From the NCBI GenBank assembly GCA_003598175.1, contig QZKN01000080.1, forward strand, positions 1 through 58,330: a stretch of 58,330 nt of DNA, written 5' to 3'. Numbering within the stretch: position 1 is the first letter of the stretch; each line of letters begins with the position of its first letter. Below, piece by piece: positions 26,936 to 35,251 of the stretch. The notes beneath the pieces were generated by a model. It made no database searches, had not been told where the DNA came from, and saw only the letters and a program-made list of their open reading frames with translations. A program made the translations under genes and the position numbers. The DNA is from Candidatus Omnitrophota bacterium (GTDB lineage Bacteria; Hinthialibacterota; Hinthialibacteria; Hinthialibacterales; Hinthialibacteraceae).

Positions 26936-28116
26936 CTACAACTTCCACAACGCCGGGCGTTTTTTGTTCCATCGCTCGCGCAGCCGGATGGAATCCAGGC
27001 CGAGATAATTGCCGCTGGAAAGCGGATTTTTCCCCACGCATCCGAAACGCAGTAGGTGTTTTCCCTCGGCCAGTTGGAAGCTGCCGAGATAAATATCCTT
27101 TACCTCGATGTCCTTCATATAAAAATCGAATTCGATCTCTCCGCTTTCCGTCTCGTCGGCGGTGATCCAGCCGGTATGCTCGATCTCGAACCGCAGGGAT
27201 TGGGTGAAACGCACCGGATCGGCGATATGCCAGCGATAGAGGCAATATTCCACGCCCAAATCCTCAAAATCGGCGCTCATATAGGTGCAGCCGAAATAGG
27301 GAAACTGCCGTTCGCTGAGTCCCCACGCCATCAAGAAATAATCCTCCGTGCCGGTTCCCCAAATCGTGGGCTTCTCCTCTCCATCCACATAAAATTTCGC
27401 GTCCCCCTCGCCGAACCAGAACGGACTGCGCGAACGGACGGACATCACCGTTCCGACGTAATGCCCTTCCCCCTCCGCGTCGAGAATCAAATAATCGTTG
27501 CCCATGTTTTCCGGAAATTCGTTTCTGTATTGTGCACAGAAATAGCCGGTTTTTTCCGGCAGATTTTCTTCCAGCGTGTAATCGATGTGATAGTAAAAAC
27601 TGCGCACGTTTTTCTGCCCTTCGTTCGTCACCGTGATCAATCCGCGCTGGTGAAACGGCATGGGCCAATAGCAGTTGTAGCCATCGCCCCCTTCCACCTG
27701 CACCGGCGCCGAGATCAGTTCGCGGCGCGCCGGCCGAATCCCGCGCCGAAAAAGTCGCCGAGCGGCGCTTCGACCGCCGGCGTCTCGCTGTTGTCCCAAT
27801 ACATGCGCAGGACGATCTCGTCGGGACGCGCGGAGCCGCCCGCTTCCAGCCAATTCGGTCGCGCATCGTTGAATGTCAACCAGATATGGCGGATCACCGC
27901 CGGTCCCTCGATATCCGCCAGAACCTTCGTTTCGCCCGGCGCCACGTACCGGATCCGATCCGCGTTGCTGTTCGGATCCGGATCGGCGGATGACACCGCG
28001 CGGGAATGGCCGGTCTTGATTTGCGCCAGTTCGGAAAGGTCTTGAGACAACGTTTGAGGCGCAAAAACAAATCCAAGGGAAATGAAGAGCAAACAACCGA
28101 GCCAGTAGTTTCGCAT
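26936..28116 (-). pseudogene. GH172/DUF2961 family hydrolase, frameshifted
   Basis: Secreted DUF2961 protein in two frames. The N-terminal part (28116 to 27715) has GGAGG before its ATG, a signal peptide (Y-W-L-G-C-L-L-F-I-S) and E-G-P-A-V-I-R-H-I-W, and reads into GDFFGAGFG before a premature stop at 27715. The rest continues in another frame from about 27740 to 26936 with NCYWPMPF, FWFGEGDAKFYVDGE and GTGTEDYF, all DUF2961 signatures. GH172 members cleave alpha-fructofuranosyl or arabinofuranosyl linkages. The break lies in a GC-repeat run at about 27722-27745, so a one-base sequencing or assembly error is possible; otherwise the gene is recently inactivated. Confidence 0.8.
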
Positions 28117-28141
28117 AGTTTTCCTCCGGAGATTTCTTGTA

Positions 28142-28387
28142 GATCACGCCGAACGGATCGTAAACCGAGATTTCGAATTCGGCCTATGCTACCGCACGAA
28201 CTCCGTTCCGATCAAGACGGATACACGCAATCCCGACACAAAAATTGCGGCGTGGACATTCCGGCTGCACAACATGCGTACGTTTCATGATTTCATCCAA
28301 CGGTGGATCTCCGAATTCGAAAAAATCCGGTTTGCGACCGGCATCGAATGCGCTGCCTATCCCGACAACCACGGCAGCCGAGTATAA
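28142..28387 (+). pseudogene. coding-like remnant without start codon
   Basis: An open frame of about 80 codons with codon use like the neighbouring genes and protein-like sequence (C-Y-R-T-N-S-V-P-I-K-T-D, F-I-Q-R-W-I-S-E-F-E-K, R-F-A-T-G-I-E-C) ending at TAA 28385-28387. It has no usable start and its upstream end abuts the promoter region of the GH172 gene on the other strand. The F-A-T-G-I-E-C segment is faintly like the N-terminal strand of family-1-type glycosidases, but this is a weak hint. Probably the tail of a deleted gene. Confidence 0.4.
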
Positions 28388-28436
28388 TACAATTCTTTCA
28401 ACCTGATTGACGAAGTCACAAACGGAGAATCGTGTT

Positions 28437-29357
28437 ATGAATTATGACTTATATTTTGCTCCCCGGCGCGCGGGAACAGACATCGAGCAGGAGGAAATTT
28501 TATCGTATTTTCGCGAACGCCCGTTTTATGTGGTGGAGGGAAACCACGCCCTCTTCAACCACGAAGACACCGGCGTCCAGTTCTTATTCGTTTATGAGAA
28601 AATCGTATGCGAAGAAGAAGAGGAAAACGCAGCGGAAGAAAAGTCGGCGGAGGACCGCAGCAGCATCGTTTCTCTTTACATCAAAAGTCTGCATCCTCAT
28701 TTCATCCTGCGCGAGGTCATTCCCGAAATCGAGGAATTCATCGGTGCATTCGATTTGATCGTGGAAGATCCGCACGAAGGAGGCATGGGGCGCGGCGATT
28801 TTGCGCAAGACCACTTCGCGCGGGAATGGGAACGGTTGGCTCGCAGCGCCTATCGTACTTTTCTCAAGCAGGAAGTCGATCAAAGTCGGATTTATACCTA
28901 TCCCACGGACGCGCTCGAACGCATCTGGATGTGGAATAACAACCGCGACAACTACCAGCAGGAAGTCGGAGATCACATTTATGTGCCCGTCATTTCCTTT
29001 CTGGCGACAAAAGCAGGCGCAAAAGCCGTGGCGGCGTGGACGGATGCGATTGCGGCGGTGATTCCGAAAGTGGATATCGTGCTGATGCCTCGCCAGCAAT
29101 TCGCGCCGAGGCGTTTATTCGGCCGCAAGATCGACGTGGTAATGGCGGAATGGAGTGAAATCGAACCGCAGTTGACGAATTTTCCCATCGAATCGGAGCC
29201 GATTCCGCATTATATCCTCAATTACGTGAAACCGCCGGATACGCTGGAATATTTCGTAAAAGGCAAGGAACCGATTCGCGAGAAACTGGACGTGATTCCG
29301 ATGGGAGGGATATTGAATGCAGAGATGGTAAACGATGCGCTGGCAGAAAATGAATGA
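28437..29357 (+). CDS. hypothetical protein, 306 residues
   Basis: Not recognised. Starts at the ATG with GGAG nine bases upstream; a TTG ten codons earlier is rejected. Begins M-N-Y-D-L-Y-F-A-P-R-R-A and is acidic, with an E-E-E-E-E-N run near 60 and a Lys/Glu-rich patch. The middle is alpha/beta with Trp and Tyr clusters (R-I-W-M-W-N-N-N-R-D-N). No signal peptide, no membrane segment, no catalytic signature seen. Monocistronic by spacing. Confidence 0.65.
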   Translation: MNYDLYFAPRRAGTDIEQEEILSYFRERPFYVVEGNHALFNHEDTGVQFLFVYEKIVCEEEEENAAEEKSAEDRSSIVSLYIKSLHPHFILREVIPEIEEFIGAFDLIVEDPHEGGMGRGDFAQDHFAREWERLARSAYRTFLKQEVDQSRIYTYPTDALERIWMWNNNRDNYQQEVGDHIYVPVISFLATKAGAKAVAAWTDAIAAVIPKVDIVLMPRQQFAPRRLFGRKIDVVMAEWSEIEPQLTNFPIESEPIPHYILNYVKPPDTLEYFVKGKEPIREKLDVIPMGGILNAEMVNDALAENE

Positions 29358-29370
29358 TACGGATTCAACC

Positions 29371-29397
29371 AAGGACAGAAACGGCGCTGCCCTTGCC
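29371..29397. repeat. AAGG(G/A)CAG...CTGCCCTT repeat, copy 1
   Basis: AAGGACAGAAACGGCGCTGCC then CTTGCC. Same family as 45055-45081 and 51947-51975: an imperfect hairpin of AAGGGCAG and CTGCCCTT around AAACAACG. Translated frames over it give an N-A-A-L-A-like peptide, so short frames here are artefacts. Confidence 0.6.
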
Positions 29398-29404
29398 CCC
29401 CAAC

Positions 29405-29458
29405 GTAACGCCGCCGTCTCGGCGGCATTCTCAATCACCGGCAGGATGCCGGCGTTAC
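29405..29458. repeat. cluster of GC-rich hairpins
   Basis: Outer arms GTAACGCCG (29405-29413) and CGGCGTTAC (29450-29458); inner hairpins CCGCC/GGCGG and CCGGC-AGGAT-GCCGG. Member of the dispersed GC-rich hairpin family. Confidence 0.7.
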
Positions 29459-29562
29459 ACCTTTCAACCATCATAACCTTCCTATTCGTTGTTATCGGAC
29501 AATTTTGCGTTCTTGTGATATTATAAAAATTGAACGCATTGGATTGGAAAGGGTAATCAAAG

Positions 29563-30009
29563 ATGTTCATGGAAGACGTTTTGCCGTCAAAAAAGAACGG
29601 CGCATTGCATGGCAAGAAGATTTTCGTCATTTCCGCCGATCCGTCGATCGTGCAGGCGGTGAAGGATTCCGTCGCCTCCCACGGAGCGGTGTTTTTTTTC
29701 GGCATGACGCCGCCGGATGCCATCGGCAACGTGCTGGCCAAGAATCCGGATTTGATCGTGTATGACGAGTTCATGCCGGCGTTCAACGGTTCGACGGTTT
29801 TGTCGCTGCTCAAACAGAAACGGCCGAAAGACAAAATCTTATATCTCACTCGCACGGGAGTTCCGTTGCGTTCCATCGACGTGACCGCGCAGGGCGTGTC
29901 CTTCTCGATTCCGCGCGACTCGAATACGCCGCAGATTTATAATGCCGTCAAGCACTGCCTGGCTATTGCGTCGGTTCCGCGAGTGGAGTCGCCGGCAAAT
30001 GTAAATTGA
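29563..30009 (+). CDS. atypical response-regulator receiver protein
   Basis: 148 residues, a stand-alone receiver-like fold. The phosphoacceptor aspartate is D68 in VYDEFMP, with T96 at the switch position (YLTRTG). The acidic pocket is reduced to S-A-D26 instead of the usual acidic pair, and the conserved lysine before proline is replaced: the segment reads S-I-P-R. It is therefore probably a weakly or non-phosphorylated receiver that signals by binding. No output domain and no histidine kinase next to it. Weak ribosome-binding site GGAAAGGG before the ATG. The hydrolase gene follows after 22 bases. Confidence 0.7.
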   Translation: MFMEDVLPSKKNGALHGKKIFVISADPSIVQAVKDSVASHGAVFFFGMTPPDAIGNVLAKNPDLIVYDEFMPAFNGSTVLSLLKQKRPKDKILYLTRTGVPLRSIDVTAQGVSFSIPRDSNTPQIYNAVKHCLAIASVPRVESPANVN

Positions 30010-30031
30010 ATGACTTGATTCGTAAAGCATC

Positions 30032-31744
30032 ATGATACTATTTTCCGCTTGGAACCGGGATTTGGGGGTACTTGGATTTCTTTTCTTCCTCACGGTCAGC
30101 ACACCGGCGCTAGAATTGAACAGCATCCGGCATTCTCCCCCGGAAACCGGCGTCCCAAAAATCATCTATAAGTCCACATTACAAGGCGAGCTCGCAATCC
30201 ATATTCATTTCCCACCCGGCGCATCGTTACGGCAACGACCGGCCATCGTATTCTTTTTCGGCGGTGGACTCCACGGCGGCAACGTTGATCAATTCACGAT
30301 TCAAGCCGATTATTTTGCTCGTCGAGGCATGGTGGCCGCACGCGCGGATTATCGGGTTGGATTGAAGCAGGGAAACACGGCGGCCATGAGCGTGGAAGAC
30401 GGGAAAAGCGCGATCCGCTGGATACGCCGGAACGCAGAATCGTTGGGAATCGATCCCAATCGCATTGCCGCCGCCGGCAGCTCGGAAGGCGGGCACGTGG
30501 CGGCGTGCACCGTCACGGCGGATGGTTTTGAAGCCGTGGCGGAGGATTCGGCGATTTCGGTTAAGCCGAATGTATTGATTTTATTCAATCCGGCGCTGAA
30601 CTTGTGGACATCGGAGATGATCAAAACACTCGGCTCCGCCGGCATGGCCAAATTATTGTCTCCCAATCTGCATTTGAGCCGCGAAATGCCGCCGACGCTA
30701 TTATTATACGGTTCCGCCGATCCGCTGCTTGCGCAAGGCCAACAATTCATGGCAAGCGCAAAGGAAATTGGTTTTCCGGCAGAGTTGTATACGGTCGACG
30801 GCGTCGGCCACGTTTTTTTCAATCAATCTTATTGGCAGAATCATACTCGCGCGCGCGTTGATCAATTCCTATCAAAATATGGTTACACGACCGGCGAGAG
30901 CGCCGAAATCCCGAAAACTCAAACGCTTGTCCCGTCGCCGCAAAGAAGCACAAATTCCACGCGGGAAAAACAGATTCAAAGAACCGGCGCTTTTCAAACC
31001 ACCTTTAAGGAACACAGCCCTCTTTCCAGCCTCGGCGAACTTGCCCGGCGCATGAATGTCAAACTCAAACGCGGAGAAAATCCCGGCCATCAATATGATT
31101 TGGCAAAAGAAAGTTTTTATGTGTACGTACCCGAAACCTATCAACCGCATACGCAGTTCGGATTGATCGTTTGGATTTCTCCCGGCAATGACGGCGCCAT
31201 TCATCCGGCGGGATGGCGGGAATTGATGGATCAATACCATTTGATTTGGGTGGGAGCCGACAATTCGGGAAACGAGATGGATATTTATACGCGCAGAGTT
31301 CCCCTGGCGCTGGATGCGGCTTACAACATGCAAAAATTATACACCATCGATCCCAAACGAGTCTATGTAGCCGGTTTGTCGGGCGGCGGGCGGGTTTCCA
31401 GCATGACGGCCATGCATCATCCCGACGTGTATGCGGGCGGAATCTTCATGATCGGCGTCAATTATTGGAAACGCATGGAAGCGCCGAGTAAAAAAGGCTA
31501 TTACTGGCCCGTCAGTTTTGCCAAACCGGACGCGAACCATCTCAGCCACGCGGGAAACGAAGGGCGATACGTGTTTTTGACGGGAGATTTCGACAGCAAT
31601 CGGGAACAGACTTACCACTATTATGAATACGGCTACAAACAATATCTGAAAAACGCGCTTTACATTCAAGTTCCGCAAATGGGACATGAAAGTCCGCCGG
31701 CCGAATGGTTCGCGAAAGCCATCGAATTTTTAGATCGAAAATAA
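30032..31744 (+). CDS. secreted tandem alpha/beta-hydrolase (esterase) fusion
   Basis: 570 residues, signal peptide core LGFLFFLTVSTPA. First domain (about 45-285): acetyl-esterase/BD-FAE type, with an FFGGGLHGG oxyanion loop near 75-83, nucleophile S151 in GSSEG, D230 and H260. A linker of about 45 residues, rich in Ser, Thr and Lys, follows. Second domain (about 330-570): PHB-depolymerase/feruloyl-esterase-like, with nucleophile S450 in GLSGG, a D-F-D-S segment near 518-521 and H553 in QMGHES. Both triads look complete. Likely removes ester groups from polysaccharides outside the cell. No clear ribosome-binding site. Confidence 0.8.
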   Translation: MILFSAWNRDLGVLGFLFFLTVSTPALELNSIRHSPPETGVPKIIYKSTLQGELAIHIHFPPGASLRQRPAIVFFFGGGLHGGNVDQFTIQADYFARRGMVAARADYRVGLKQGNTAAMSVEDGKSAIRWIRRNAESLGIDPNRIAAAGSSEGGHVAACTVTADGFEAVAEDSAISVKPNVLILFNPALNLWTSEMIKTLGSAGMAKLLSPNLHLSREMPPTLLLYGSADPLLAQGQQFMASAKEIGFPAELYTVDGVGHVFFNQSYWQNHTRARVDQFLSKYGYTTGESAEIPKTQTLVPSPQRSTNSTREKQIQRTGAFQTTFKEHSPLSSLGELARRMNVKLKRGENPGHQYDLAKESFYVYVPETYQPHTQFGLIVWISPGNDGAIHPAGWRELMDQYHLIWVGADNSGNEMDIYTRRVPLALDAAYNMQKLYTIDPKRVYVAGLSGGGRVSSMTAMHHPDVYAGGIFMIGVNYWKRMEAPSKKGYYWPVSFAKPDANHLSHAGNEGRYVFLTGDFDSNREQTYHYYEYGYKQYLKNALYIQVPQMGHESPPAEWFAKAIEFLDRK

Positions 31745-31766
31745 GTTTGCCGCCTTCTCTCTGTCT

Positions 31767-31790
31767 TGCATTTTTTTCAAAAAAAATGCA
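31767..31790. terminator. AT-rich hairpin, possible terminator
   Basis: TGCATTTTTTT (31767-31777) pairs exactly with AAAAAAATGCA (31780-31790) around a two-base loop, 22 bases after the esterase stop. Low GC, so termination strength is doubtful. Confidence 0.35.
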
Positions 31791-31835
31791 TTACCCATCT
31801 TTCGCAGGTTTCTTATTTGTTATATAGTTAATATC

Positions 31836-32879
31836 ATGCAAAAAAATAGATACCCATGCGTTGGCATTCTGATCGCCCTAATGGCATATTCCATTCCGGC
31901 CGAGGCGGATCTGGCCGAGAATAGGCCTATTTTTTCTTTGCATAAAAGCAAAATTCCCGGATATGTATATAAAATTATAAATTCGACGCCCACCCCGACT
32001 CCCACTTTGCCGTTTTTTCCGACGCCGACGCCGACCGTCACTCCCACGCCGACAATTCCATTCGAGGAATATCCGGTGGTTGAAACGCCGCCGGTTGAAG
32101 CCGGAAAAGTGGATCGAGCGACGCCCAATACCAATCCCAACGCGGGCGACGATTATCAAACGGAGGAATCATCATCAATCCCCACTCCGGTTTCGGCTGT
32201 ACCACCGCCAGGGCTCTATTCTCCATTATCGGGAGAATCTTCTGTTACAGTGATTCGCAATCAAATAATCATTTCTTTACATGAAAATTCCGTTTTGAAT
32301 GAACCGAGTGATTTCGGGACATATAATTCTAGCGATAAAGAAAATCAATTTACAACTTCTCCCGAAAATCCGTTTACCGATGCGCCGCCAATTCCGCAGG
32401 TTGTCATCGGCGAGATAGAATGGCACGATGAATTTACCAAGTTTTTTCAGGATTTTGAAAATGACGTTCCCGATGCCGGGCAAACGGCGATTCCCAATCT
32501 TGCTATTCAACAATCAATGTTTGTACAATATCCAACATCTGAACATATTGCACAAAATAGGGTCCGGAGTTCTATCCCGATTCCCGAATCCGATAGAATT
32601 CCGACGCCGACTCCCACACCCACTCCTCTACAAAACCGTTCACAACAAATTGCATGTACTGACACATCTTCTGCCGGCATCTCACAGAAGGAAATTCGCA
32701 AAATTCCTTCCGTCCAAAATGATCTGTCGCAATTCGCCGGGACTCACGAGACCACCGAAAAGAATCGTTGGGAATTTCTCACTCGCAATTTTATATTTTT
32801 TTTATTTTTAGTTATGGGATTTATGGGCTTCCCTTGCGCGAAATATATTACCAAATTCAAGCGGTATCATTATCGTTGA
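31836..32879 (+). CDS. Pro-Thr-rich secreted protein with C-terminal membrane anchor
   Basis: 347 residues. N-terminal signal peptide (V-G-I-L-I-A-L-M-A-Y-S-I-P-A-E-A). Two Pro-Thr tracts, about 51-77 and again near 257-267 (I-P-T-P-T-P-T-P-T-P). The middle is low-complexity and polar. The C-terminus is a single hydrophobic helix (F-I-F-F-L-F-L-V-M-G-F-M-G-F) followed by a basic tail ending R-Y-H-Y-R, which is the layout of a tail-anchored or sorted surface protein. A TATAGT close before the ATG and the absence of a Shine-Dalgarno site could mean a leaderless transcript. Function unknown. Confidence 0.65.
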   Translation: MQKNRYPCVGILIALMAYSIPAEADLAENRPIFSLHKSKIPGYVYKIINSTPTPTPTLPFFPTPTPTVTPTPTIPFEEYPVVETPPVEAGKVDRATPNTNPNAGDDYQTEESSSIPTPVSAVPPPGLYSPLSGESSVTVIRNQIIISLHENSVLNEPSDFGTYNSSDKENQFTTSPENPFTDAPPIPQVVIGEIEWHDEFTKFFQDFENDVPDAGQTAIPNLAIQQSMFVQYPTSEHIAQNRVRSSIPIPESDRIPTPTPTPTPLQNRSQQIACTDTSSAGISQKEIRKIPSVQNDLSQFAGTHETTEKNRWEFLTRNFIFFLFLVMGFMGFPCAKYITKFKRYHYR

Positions 32880-33066
32880 TCACGGTGATTTTTATTGACA
32901 TGATCGTTCAAAAAGGAATTGCCATACGATTCCGCAATCAAGACCTCTTCTTTTCACTCAACCCCTGCGCTTCGGTGTTTAGGCATTCATATGAAAATAT
33001 TTGTGACAAAAAATCTATAGAATGGAATATTTCATGGTATAATATGATTGAATAACGCTTTTGAAA

Positions 33067-33990
33067 ATGAAGACCATGAACCATATCGAATTTACGGCCT
33101 TGATGTTCCTATCCACCGCGTTGCAGTTAAGCGCCGTGGTTTTATCGTTGCGGATGTTACTCTTCGCGAGCAGGCATCATGCCTGGTTTCTACTTGCGGC
33201 AGGCATGATACTCATGGCGATTCGCCGCGTCTACATCCTGGTTCATTTTTTAACGGCCCAGCCTCAACAAGCGCCGGATTTCCTTGGCGAATTGGTTGCG
33301 TTATTCACTTCTCTGCTTGTGGTAATCGGAATTGCGAAAATATCACCGCTTTTTTTGTCGCTCAAGCGATCTACCGAACTATTAAAAGAAAGCGAAGAAC
33401 GATTTCGTTTACTGTTTCAAGATGTACCGTTAGCCTATCAATCATTGGATGAGCACGGCCATATCATTGACGTCAATCAGGCGTGGCTTGATACACTCGG
33501 TTACTCGCGAAATGAAATTATCGGCCAGTGGTTTGGCAATTTACTGACGCCAAAATATGCGGCACATTTTGGGGAATGCTTTTCCCGCTTTAAATCAGAA
33601 GGCGAAATTCATAACATCGAAGTGGAAATGATTCACCAAGACAGTTCGCGCCTCGTTGCCGTGTTCGACGGTAAAGTCGGATATGACGCAAACGGTACTT
33701 TCAAACAAATGCACTGCATGTTGAGCGACATTACCGAACGCAGGCGGGTATTGGCGGAAAAAGATCAACTCATTGGCGAGTTGCAGAACGCCATTACCCA
33801 AATCAAGCAATTGAAAGGTCTTTTACCCATCTGCGCCTCGTGCAAAAAAATCCGTGACGATCGTGGGTATTGGCAACAACTGGAAGTCTACATTCGTGAA
33901 CATACGGAAGCGGAATTCAGTCATGGTCTGTGTCCCGAATGCGCGGAAAAACTGTATCCCGGCTTTTGCGAACTCAGCAACCATAAATAA
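33067..33990 (+). CDS. membrane PAS-domain protein with C-terminal CxxC domain
   Basis: About 307 residues. Three hydrophobic segments lie near 10-30, 40-62 and 75-95, then a linker L-L-K-E-S-E-E-R-F and a PAS domain (about 110-235; H-I-I-D-V-N-Q-A-W-L-D-T-L-G-Y-S). A C-terminal module begins L-K-G-L-L-P-I-C-A-S-C-K-K-I-R and ends G-L-C-P-E-C-A-E-K-L: the four cysteines are spaced for a zinc site. This module is often seen at the end of PAS or response-regulator proteins. There is no kinase, HATPase or cyclase domain, so output must be by binding. The start is uncertain (ATG 33067 or 33076). Confidence 0.75.
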   Translation: MKTMNHIEFTALMFLSTALQLSAVVLSLRMLLFASRHHAWFLLAAGMILMAIRRVYILVHFLTAQPQQAPDFLGELVALFTSLLVVIGIAKISPLFLSLKRSTELLKESEERFRLLFQDVPLAYQSLDEHGHIIDVNQAWLDTLGYSRNEIIGQWFGNLLTPKYAAHFGECFSRFKSEGEIHNIEVEMIHQDSSRLVAVFDGKVGYDANGTFKQMHCMLSDITERRRVLAEKDQLIGELQNAITQIKQLKGLLPICASCKKIRDDRGYWQQLEVYIREHTEAEFSHGLCPECAEKLYPGFCELSNHK

Positions 33991-34147
33991 TCCCCTAAAA
34001 AAACCGTCCATTTTTTCATTCATTAGCTCATTCCATCCCCTTCGTCTCGCGAAAAAATCCGCTTTTCCGGTTACAATACTTTTTTAGCGATTGTACCTGA
34101 CGGACACTGCTACCATTTCGATTTTTCGTTTGTCACAAAGGTTTAAA

Positions 34148-35251
34148 ATGTCATTCGTGGATTTTTGTTATCAATACATTGCCAAACCGGTCTTTTTTCG
34201 TTTTGATCCGGAAACCATTCATGAATTCGCGTTACTCAGTTTGCGTCGAGCGCATCTTCTTAACCCCATCTTTCAATCCCTATTCACATGGAGTGATTCG
34301 CGATGGAGCCAGGAAATTTGGGGATATACGTTCCCCAATCCGATCGGGCTGGCCGGCGGATTTGATAAAAACGCCGTTTGTGTTGATCTATGGGATCGTC
34401 TCGGTTTTTCCTTCGTCGAAATCGGAACGGTGACGCCGCGGCCTCAATCCGGTAATCCCAAACCCCGCCTTTTTCGTTATCCCGCCCGCCAAGCTATCGT
34501 CAATCGCATGGGATTCAACAACGACGGCGCGCCAACCATCGCCGCACGTCTTAATGAAGTTCAAACTCGAAGAAACGTTATCCTCGGAATCAGTTTGGGC
34601 AAGCAAAAAGAGACTCCTATCGACGATATCAATGCGGTTATCGACGACTATGTCGCATCGATGGAAATTCTTTATCCCCATGGCGATTTTTTTACCGTCA
34701 ACGTGAGTTCGCCCAACACGGAAAACCTGCGTATGCTTCAACATGGCGCGCTGCTCCGTTCTCTTTTATCCGCGTTACGGGAAAAAATATCTTTACTCTG
34801 CAAGAACTCATCCGAGAGCCGACCCAAACCTTTATGCGTCAAGTTTGCTCCCGATTTGACCGACGAAGAACTCCATGCCGCCATCGGCATCGCCATGAAT
34901 GTGGGCGTCGATGGCGTCATCGCAACGAATACGACGATCCGAACCGGCGAAAGGGAGCAGGGAGGATTGAGCGGAAAACCTTTACGCGAACGTTCGACGG
35001 AAGTAGTGAGGATCATCGCCAATTTGACGCAGGGTTCCATCCCTATTATCGGTTGCGGCGGTATTTTTACCGCGGAAGACGCCATTGAAAAGCTGGAAGC
35101 AGGCGCATCGCTGCTGCAAATTTACACCGGCTTCGTATATGAAGGTCCGGGAATCGTCAAAAATATCCTGCGTGGACTTTCCCGGCATCTCGACGACCTT
35201 CAATTCGATCATATCCGCCGATTGCATCCCATTATAAATGATACACCATGA
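34148..35251 (+). CDS. pyrD: dihydroorotate dehydrogenase, quinone type (class 2)
   Basis: Oxidises dihydroorotate to orotate in pyrimidine synthesis, using FMN and membrane quinone. Seen: N-terminal helix for membrane contact (YQYIAKPVFFRFDPETIH), F-P-N-P-I-G-L-A-G-G-F-D-K-N-A, EIGTVTPRPQSGNPKPR, N-V-S-S-P-N-T with the base region, CVKFAPDLT, ATNTT, and G-C-G-G-I-F at the phosphate loop. Length 367 is usual for class 2. AAAGG six bases before the ATG supports this start. Its stop overlaps the next start (ATGA), so a glycosyltransferase-like gene is translationally coupled to it. Confidence 0.93.
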   Translation: MSFVDFCYQYIAKPVFFRFDPETIHEFALLSLRRAHLLNPIFQSLFTWSDSRWSQEIWGYTFPNPIGLAGGFDKNAVCVDLWDRLGFSFVEIGTVTPRPQSGNPKPRLFRYPARQAIVNRMGFNNDGAPTIAARLNEVQTRRNVILGISLGKQKETPIDDINAVIDDYVASMEILYPHGDFFTVNVSSPNTENLRMLQHGALLRSLLSALREKISLLCKNSSESRPKPLCVKFAPDLTDEELHAAIGIAMNVGVDGVIATNTTIRTGEREQGGLSGKPLRERSTEVVRIIANLTQGSIPIIGCGGIFTAEDAIEKLEAGASLLQIYTGFVYEGPGIVKNILRGLSRHLDDLQFDHIRRLHPIINDTP

